A DNA stretch of 37,500 bases from the NCBI GenBank assembly GCA_012295275.1, contig CM022671.1, positions 30,366,250 to 30,403,749 on the forward strand, written 5' to 3'. Below the pieces are notes generated by a model. It worked only from the letters and a program-made list of their open reading frames with translations. It had not been told where the DNA came from and searched no databases. Origin of the DNA: Chrysomallon squamiferum. Lineage: Eukaryota; Mollusca; Gastropoda; Neomphalida; Peltospiridae. The translations under genes were made by a program, and so were the position numbers. Position 1 is the stretch's first letter; the number at the start of each line of letters is the position of its first letter. Positions 36,908-37,500 of the stretch are shown here, one piece after another.

Positions 36908-37432
36908 CAAACATACATACAGATGCATACACATATAAACATGCACAAACATATAGAGATAGCACACACTGATGTACATAAACAAATGTACACATGTTCA
37001 CAAATACAAACATAAACATACATTAATTAACATACAGACACAGAGAAAGAGAGAGCTAGAGAAACAACGAAAGAAAGACAGAGAGAATGACAGAAATTTA
37101 CCTGTGTCACTGGACACACTGTCGACATTGTATCTTGGACCCAAACCTTGGTCTGGAAAATTCTAGAAAAAATTCACAAAGAAAACTTTATATTTTTATG
37201 TCTGTAACAGTCATGTACATTTCTATAACAAAGAAATATTGATAATGATTTAATCCTTTTAAACCAAATATCAGAATTTCTACTTACTTTCGGGTTTTTC
37301 AATCTTTAACAAAACATACCTCACTCTCTCCAATTTTGCTGCTGTGAGTTTCACTTGAAATTTGTAAGTTTTGTAACAATGTTTCTTCCATGTCACTTGA
37401 TGACTGAAGAGAATACTTTCTTAGCCATGCTC
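11873..37432 (-). CDS. LRRK2: LRRK2-type Roco kinase, 43 exons, from pre-LRR linker to stop codon (5' end off-window)
   Basis: A large multidomain GTPase-kinase. Human LRRK2 phosphorylates Rab GTPases and acts on membranes, lysosomes and microtubules. In order: linker (e1-e2), leucine-rich repeats (e3-e10), Roc GTPase (e11-e16), COR (e16-e26), kinase (e27-e35), WD40 (e35-e43) and a C-terminal helix. Exon phases chain without conflict except at e22, which lacks one base. Total about 1,627 residues, against about 1,640 for the matching part of human LRRK2. LRRK2 rather than LRRK1 is indicated by WKSQILKQI in the LRRs, the GTGGGHIVIL WD40 blade and the charged C-terminal helix ending EHSQ. Human disease-site equivalents N1437, R1441, Y1699, G2019 and I2020 are conserved. 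Armadillo and ankyrin exons should lie beyond 37500. Confidence 0.95.
12065..12190. repeat. Mixed triplet repeat (TTA/CTA/CTG)
   Basis: An interrupted trinucleotide array in the last LRRK2 intron. One frame reads as poly-leucine, which is not a gene. Confidence 0.8.
12673..12741 (-). CDS. LRRK2: LRRK2 e42: WD40
   Basis: 69 nt. TSVVLSCGLGFRNLPLEEK aligns with human NVMLVLGYNRKNTE. Found by phase and homology; too short to stand out as an open frame. Confidence 0.9.
13266..13441 (-). CDS. LRRK2: LRRK2 e41: WD40
   Basis: 176 nt. ITSIMLIENKGLWVGTGGGH, IVILEPTTL, STVRGLMYIKPP; human has LWIGTGGGHILLLDLSTR. Donor CCAA/GTATGA. Confidence 0.96.
13911..14045 (-). CDS. LRRK2: LRRK2 e40: WD40, two candidate acceptors
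   Basis: PIYAMAAGRHIFLSHIRSPV, LQTWDIYKHRKNK matches human NSPVVEVWDKKTEK. Phase with e39 requires the acceptor GAAG at 14047-14046 just after a long T run. The better-looking TTTTCAG at 14036 would lose frame. Confidence 0.88.
14661..14833 (-). CDS. LRRK2: LRRK2 e39: WD40
   Basis: 173 nt. PMSLNLGNDSEPVRCLVKTK, FASCGSRIYILNT; human has MWGGCGTKIFSF. Donor GG/GTATTT, phase 2. Confidence 0.92.
15157..15232 (-). CDS. LRRK2: LRRK2 e38: WD40
   Basis: 76 nt. SGDPLVLAGLANGILVFYPL matches human FLLVGTADGKLAIFED. Donor GAT/GTGAGT. Confidence 0.93.
15773..15945 (-). CDS. LRRK2: LRRK2 e37: WD40
   Basis: 173 nt, phase 0 in and 2 out. RILSILAVDCEHILLGTQMG, KISVFNTGEFEVIHS, LQDSVISLQ; aligns with human RILCLALV, IVSGTQSGTLLVIN. 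Confidence 0.94.
16508..16651 (-). CDS. LRRK2: LRRK2 e36: WD40
   Basis: 144 nt, phase 0-0. SMKVWVASGDNEHMELSWL is the first blade (human ASIWLGCGHTDRGQLSFL). Donor GTT/GTGAGT. Confidence 0.9.
17231..17332 (-). CDS. LRRK2: LRRK2 e35: kinase end and WD40 start
   Basis: 102 nt, phase 0-0. TAEIVRRLQSAELFCLTDWY, then VGTTVECMAFQ; human has FDILNSAELVCLTRRI and IVECMVA. Confidence 0.94.
17639..17743 (-). CDS. LRRK2: LRRK2 e34: kinase C-lobe
   Basis: 105 nt, phase 0-0. PPWPDMHNLVMQCLHQVPDY then RPR, the C-lobe arginine motif (human CLKENPQERP). Confidence 0.94.
17766..17857. repeat. Near-perfect palindrome built on ATCT/AGAT repeats
   Basis: Arms of about 45 bp: TATATATTATTTT followed by (ATCT)n, then the reverse complement with (AGAT)n and AAAATAATATATATA. 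Within the intron between e33 and e34. Confidence 0.85.
18316..18423 (-). CDS. LRRK2: LRRK2 e33: helix F region
   Basis: 108 nt, phase 0-0. ADVFAFGILLYVLLTGG matches human ADVYSFGLLLYDILTTGG. Donor GAG/GTCTCT is weak. Confidence 0.95.
18877..19002 (-). CDS. LRRK2: LRRK2 e32: DYG motif and activation loop
   Basis: 126 nt, phase 0-0. INAKISDYGISQ keeps the LRRK-type DYG in place of DFG, with glycine and isoleucine at human G2019 and I2020. The activation loop reads AQEGTTAYRAPEV, so human T2035 is conserved while T2031 and S2032 are Ala and Gln. Confidence 0.96.
19189..19287 (-). CDS. LRRK2: LRRK2 e31: catalytic loop
   Basis: 99 nt, phase 0-0. LKYLHELMIVFRDLKPDNIL contains RDLKPDN with the catalytic aspartate (human D1994). 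HRD is FRD here, YRD in human. Confidence 0.96.
19436..19606 (-). CDS. LRRK2: LRRK2 e30: kinase N-lobe to helix E
   Basis: 171 nt, phase 0-0. LRRLWHPSVISLLAVGLRPQ, IIILEFAPLGTL, MQHRIALQ match human LHHPSLISLLAAGIRPR and LQHRIALH. A long (CT)n tract precedes the acceptor in the transcript. Confidence 0.96.
19632..19815. repeat. Long (GA)n microsatellite; (CT)n in the LRRK2 transcript
   Basis: Two pure blocks of (GA)n separated by GACAGA-type interruptions. In the pre-mRNA it is a (CU)n tract about 25 nt upstream of the e30 acceptor. Confidence 0.95.
20070..20135 (-). CDS. LRRK2: LRRK2 e29: catalytic lysine exon
   Basis: 66 nt, phase 0-0, so skipping it would keep the frame. VVAVKVFNSIGDVHAHKLLR holds the VAVK lysine (human K1906). 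It lies between a (GA)n and a (CT)n tract in the pre-mRNA. Confidence 0.96.
20349..20399. repeat. (TC)n microsatellite; (GA)n in the LRRK2 transcript
   Basis: About 25 CT units in the intron before e29. It is complementary to the 19632-19815 tract on the other side of e29. Confidence 0.95.
20514..20577 (-). CDS. LRRK2: LRRK2 e28: glycine-rich loop
   Basis: 64 nt. PEYLLGDGGFGCVYRAFYKN contains the GDGGFGCVY ATP-binding loop (human GDGSFGSVY). Confidence 0.96.
20679..20700. repeat. 22-bp perfect palindrome TGG(TA)nCCA
   Basis: TGG, alternating TA, then CCA; it is its own reverse complement. It lies in the intron between e27 and e28. Confidence 0.8.
21212..21285 (-). CDS. LRRK2: LRRK2 e27: start of kinase
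   Basis: 74 nt, phase 0 in and 2 out. APDIMLHDVEEKFWLNEQEL, EFSE matches human APDLILADLPRNIMLNNDELEFEQ. Confidence 0.93.
21896..22008 (-). CDS. LRRK2: LRRK2 e26: COR-kinase linker
   Basis: 113 nt. SPPHRFLFQELLRQSDMDSS, DVIYCPVHEQNVPLAEL; the end matches the human PISQIAPDL region. Donor CTG/GTAAGT. Confidence 0.9.
22647..22774 (-). CDS. LRRK2: LRRK2 e25: COR-B end
   Basis: 128 nt. LLGFLVDHLDALIDEWYPGL matches human [20 protein letters not shown]; two cysteines follow (CVRCT). Donor ACAG/GTAAGT. Confidence 0.95.
23474..23559 (-). CDS. LRRK2: LRRK2 e24: COR-B
   Basis: 86 nt, phase 0 in and 2 out. KAFFLVDSTAEADNEELRIT then VPSTLPGY; human has FLKITVPSCRKG. Donor CA/GTGAGT. Confidence 0.92.
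24146..24217 (-). CDS. LRRK2: LRRK2 e23: COR-B
   Basis: 72 nt, phase 0-0. GEPRMLYWREGIFVLWSE matches human RPNRMYWRQGIYLNWSPE. Confidence 0.94.
24623..24722 (-). CDS. LRRK2: LRRK2 e22: COR-B exon with one-base frameshift
   Basis: The first part reads EKIYRFYTMPYTPL in the frame set by e21. The second part reads GFWSRLLARLIVFSQ in the next frame. Together they match human IRLYEMPYFPMGFWSRLINRL. The shift falls around 24681-24686, where one base is missing. Exon length is 100 nt, while flanking phases require 101. Acceptor TTTTTTACAG at 24724-24723; the first 12 exon bases also form part of the adjacent minisatellite unit. Confidence 0.92.
24711..25566. repeat. 65-bp minisatellite, about 12 copies, overlapping the e22 splice acceptor
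   Basis: Units begin GGTAAATCTTTTCTGTAAAA (plus strand) at 24711, 24775, 24840, 24905, 24970, 25035, 25133, 25238, 25303, 25370, 25435 and 25502. Copies 1-5 and several later ones are nearly identical; 6 and 7 are rearranged. Units 9, 11 and 12 have GATAAATC. The plus-strand unit start is the reverse complement of the e22 acceptor plus its first 12 bases. Confidence 0.95.
26058..26149 (-). CDS. LRRK2: LRRK2 e21: COR
   Basis: 92 nt, phase 2 in, 1 out. FEIALPRNDTDLLIPCRLP aligns with human FQIALPIGEEYLLVPSSL. Donor CAAG/GTTTTT lacks the usual purine at +3 but fits phase. Confidence 0.9.
26549..26637 (-). CDS. LRRK2: LRRK2 e20: COR
   Basis: 89 nt. IMAKKSVKLLFQDTKFPPDL, IDQYLKLLE; human has KFPKNYMSQYFKLLEKF. 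Donor GAA/GTGAGT. Confidence 0.92.
27091..27249 (-). CDS. LRRK2: LRRK2 e19: COR-A core
   Basis: 159 nt, phase 0-0. AVRFLHEGGMLLHYNETSLR, LQDFYFIDPGWLCQMMARIV. The tyrosine in FYFIDP aligns with human Y1699. Well conserved, GC-richer than its introns. Confidence 0.95.
27356..27940. repeat. Degenerate tandem repeat, about 55-bp period, about 11 copies
   Basis: Each unit has variants of TTCCTGAAA, then AATCTGGTATTCTTGAATAA, then an AAATTATG-type end. It fills most of the intron between e18 and e19. Divergence between units suggests an old array. Confidence 0.85.
27953..28072 (-). CDS. LRRK2: LRRK2 e18: COR
   Basis: 120 nt, phase 0-0. HPVIQHAQLKEIVRNERLDL followed by an acidic DEEEELQQ, matching human FPVIDRKRLLQLVRENQLQLDE. 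Confidence 0.92.
28224..28345. repeat. Diverged (AGT)n array
   Basis: AGT/GGT/TGT triplets in the intron between e17 and e18. Open frames across it read as poly-serine or poly-valine and are artefacts. Confidence 0.8.
28637..28691 (-). CDS. LRRK2: LRRK2 e17: start of COR
   Basis: 55 nt. YKIKGIPVMGQKRPASYV matches human FKIRDQLVVGQLIPDCYV. Borders TTTCAG and GTT/GTAAGT. Confidence 0.9.
29199..29319 (-). CDS. LRRK2: LRRK2 e16: Roc-COR junction
   Basis: Opens FPVIKWATEVDCTSENPELK, matching human GFPAIRDYHFVNATEE. The 3' end is the least certain junction in the gene. The donor at 29198 (GTTCAA) keeps the frame but adds a few residues compared with human. The nearer GTGAAA at 29218 would break phase. 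Confidence 0.78.
29769..29831 (-). CDS. LRRK2: LRRK2 e15: Roc helix
   Basis: 63 nt, phase 1-1. LREVYVSEIRDKLGDLMHKS; glycine completed across the next junction (human KRGFPAI). Confidence 0.88.
30145..30260. repeat. 116-bp dispersed direct repeat, copy 1
   Basis: Shares GATGGAAGAAATTA, TTTTATAATATT, CTTATGAAAATAGTGTAATT and TAGCCAA in order with 31670-31785, same orientation. Located between e14 and e15. Confidence 0.85.
30288..30417 (-). CDS. LRRK2: LRRK2 e14: Roc G4 motif
   Basis: 130 nt. VVYDITKGPQEIDDLKPWLS, FFRAPGCPVIVVGTHYDQ. THYD is the guanine-binding G4 element. The arginine in FFRAP aligns with human R1441 and the N of SNIFF with N1437. Donor CCAG/GTTCTT. Confidence 0.95.
30888..31008 (-). 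CDS. LRRK2: LRRK2 e13: Roc switch II (G3)
   Basis: 121 nt. Encodes TWDFAGQEEFYSTHQCFLSN, then RAVYL. Human LRRK2 has DFAGREEF (R1398); here glutamine stands at that position as in Ras-type DxxGQ. Confidence 0.96.
31061..31112. repeat. (AAC)n, (GAT)n and (GAG)n triplet cluster
   Basis: Adjacent CAACAACAAC, GATGATGA and GGAGGAGGAGG blocks in the intron between e12 and e13, about 60 bp upstream of the e13 acceptor in the transcript. Confidence 0.8.
31374..31516 (-). CDS. LRRK2: LRRK2 e12: Roc GTPase P-loop and switch I
   Basis: 143 nt, phase 0 in and 2 out. IKLMVIGYGGRGKSTLLKAL contains the P-loop (GYGGRGKS), which binds GTP phosphates. TVGVIVEDWK matches human TVGIDVKDW around switch I. Acceptor TTTATAG, donor GGAA/GTGAGA. 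Confidence 0.96.
31518..31666 (-). repeat. Reiterated pyrimidine-tract motif upstream of e12
   Basis: AAAGGGAGATAACAA-type motifs occur near 31520, 31545, 31589 and (variant) 31650. On the transcript strand each is TTGTTATCTCCCTTT. The copy nearest e12 forms its polypyrimidine tract directly before TATAG. Confidence 0.8.
31670..31785. repeat. 116-bp dispersed direct repeat, copy 2
   Basis: Second copy, in the intron between e11 and e12. The two copies bracket e12-e14, the exons of the Roc nucleotide-binding site. Confidence 0.85.
31860..31955 (-). CDS. LRRK2: LRRK2 e11: LRR-Roc linker
   Basis: 96 nt, phase 0-0. MPLDGLNLDLDD and DLIMYLHNRLKK match human LPLDELHLNFD and IIRFLQQRLKK directly before the GTPase. 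Confidence 0.93.
32427..32537 (-). CDS. LRRK2: LRRK2 e10: last LRR
   Basis: 111 nt, phase 0-0. LPKDIGNMVSLESFDISHNK, then LPDELGRCSKIWE, matching human MGKLSKIWDLP. Confidence 0.94.
32971..33042 (-). CDS. LRRK2: LRRK2 e9: LRR
   Basis: 72 nt, phase 0-0. LWAKVEKFHIASNKLSE matches human LWSRVEKLHLSHNKLKE. Acceptor TTTCAAAG is weak but the reading is clear. Confidence 0.93.
33690..33801 (-). CDS. LRRK2: LRRK2 e8: LRR
   Basis: 112 nt. LRSIDLSNNGLEGLPPPS, MWKSQILKQILVSQNNIAK: the WKS-L-LL-SHNQI pattern is diagnostic of LRRK2. Confidence 0.94.
34386..34509 (-). CDS. LRRK2: LRRK2 e7: LRR
   Basis: 124 nt, phase 1 in and 2 out, donor CCAAG/GTTAG. LPNLCLLKLGTNRLIEKAP is a repeat core; FIPKFILELP follows. 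Confidence 0.92.
34810..34961 (-). CDS. LRRK2: LRRK2 e6: LRR
   Basis: 152 nt. LKTLILSHNEIETIPDNF and SACSTLETLEALNNKL align with the human ILNLSKNHISSL and EACPKVESF block. The donor is CTGA/GTGAGT; a second GT four bases on would break the frame. Confidence 0.92.
35390..35529 (-). CDS. LRRK2: LRRK2 e5: LRR
   Basis: 140 nt, phase 0 in and 2 out, donor AAG/GTAATT. LCKLHLDSNGLCQFPTIL and LEVLSLA are repeat cores. Confidence 0.92.
36186..36296 (-). CDS. LRRK2: LRRK2 e4: LRR
   Basis: 111 nt, phase 0-0. LEYLNFQDNHLTVFPQ and LHSLNLSNNK are two LRR cores. Confidence 0.93.
36541..36761 (-). CDS. LRRK2: LRRK2 e3: first leucine-rich repeats
   Basis: 221 nt with acceptor TTTCTGCAG and donor GAT/GTATGA. 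Contains LTSLDVSANHIDSLDSL and LESLDLHSNKLQTLP, matching the first human LRRK2 repeats (LTSLDLSANEL, as recalled). Confidence 0.93.
37102..37162 (-). CDS. LRRK2: LRRK2 e2: linker
   Basis: 61 nt, phase 0 in and 1 out, borders TTTCTAG and ACAG/GTAAAT. Encodes NFPDQGLGPRYNVDSVSSDT, low-conservation linker; kept because its phases fit both neighbours. Confidence 0.75.
37320..37432 (-). CDS. LRRK2: LRRK2 e1: linker before LRRs
   Basis: Acceptor TTTTTTAG, donor GAG/GTATGT; enters with two bases of a split codon and leaves in phase 0. Encodes AWLRKYSLQSSSDMEE, resembling the serine-rich segment of human LRRK2 (SWMRKKSNS) that binds 14-3-3 when phosphorylated. Whether the site is conserved is uncertain. 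Confidence 0.85.
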
Positions 37433-37459
37433 CTAAAAAAGGAAATTAAAAATAACTAC

Positions 37460-37491
<32 letters not shown>

Positions 37492-37500
37492 GACTTAATT

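Larger units (their letters stand above)
11992..37319 (-). other. LRRK2 introns
   Basis: The 42 introns are 148 to about 1,335 bp. Apart from repeats listed separately, they contain AT-rich single-copy or low-complexity sequence without genes. Very A-rich introns are 20578-21211, 21286-21895 and 22009-22646. Simple tracts include (TTA)n at 13130-13166, 23040-23093, 28369-28404 and 29332-29430, (AAAT)n at 16684-16960, (TTAC)n at 14889-14950, (CA)n at 26511-26532 and 34734-34756, (TG)n at 28930-28957, 29872-29913 and 32666-32702, AAT/GAT mixes at 33095-33290, and ACAT/ATAC repeats at 36791-37025. Confidence 0.7.

Noticed and set aside
11873-37432. LRRK1 or a generic Roco kinase in place of LRRK2
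   Set aside because: The WKS leucine-rich repeat, the GTGGGH blade and the C-terminal helix match LRRK2, and LRRK1 has a different switch II, as I recall it.

Overview
This window is animal nuclear DNA. Genes are split by many short introns (roughly 150 to 1,300 bp) with GT-AG borders. The sequence is very AT-rich and full of microsatellites (TTA, TTTA, TA, GA and CA tracts), and the encoded proteins are metazoan types: a LRRK2-type Roco kinase, a class A GPCR, a histidase N-terminus and a TOM6-like protein. Protein style and repeat texture fit a lophotrochozoan invertebrate, perhaps a mollusc. That is an inference from recalled families, not a search.

Layout from left to right. 580-3469 (minus): the first two coding exons of a histidine ammonia-lyase (HAL) gene, which probably continues off the left edge. 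3470-6484: intergenic, with a long imperfect inverted repeat (arms 4483-4630 and 5457-5600) that looks like a fold-back element. 6485-7475 (plus): an intronless class A GPCR sequence whose reading frame is broken at least twice. 8115-9032 (plus): a compact two-exon gene for a 79-residue TOM6-like protein. 9033-11872: AT-rich intergenic and 3' UTR sequence between converging genes.

11873-37432 (minus): about two thirds of the window is one gene, a LRRK2 ortholog. I could chain 43 consecutive coding exons with phase-compatible splice sites. They run from just before the leucine-rich repeats through Roc, COR, kinase and WD40 domains to the C-terminal helix and stop codon, about 1,627 residues. 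The armadillo and ankyrin part lies beyond the right edge. P-loop, switch II, G4, glycine loop, VAVK lysine, RDLKPDN and DYG motifs are all readable.

Points of interest. (1) A 12-copy, roughly 65-bp minisatellite in a COR intron contains, in nearly every unit, a copy of the splice acceptor and first 12 bases of the next exon. (2) That same exon carries a one-base frameshift, shown both by homology and by splice-phase arithmetic. (3) The frame-neutral exon with the catalytic lysine is flanked by complementary (GA)n and (CT)n tracts. (4) The P-loop exon has its pyrimidine tract amplified upstream. (5) A 116-bp direct repeat brackets the Roc GTPase exons. The gene breaks here are mostly consistent with single missing bases, so consensus error must be excluded before calling pseudogenes.
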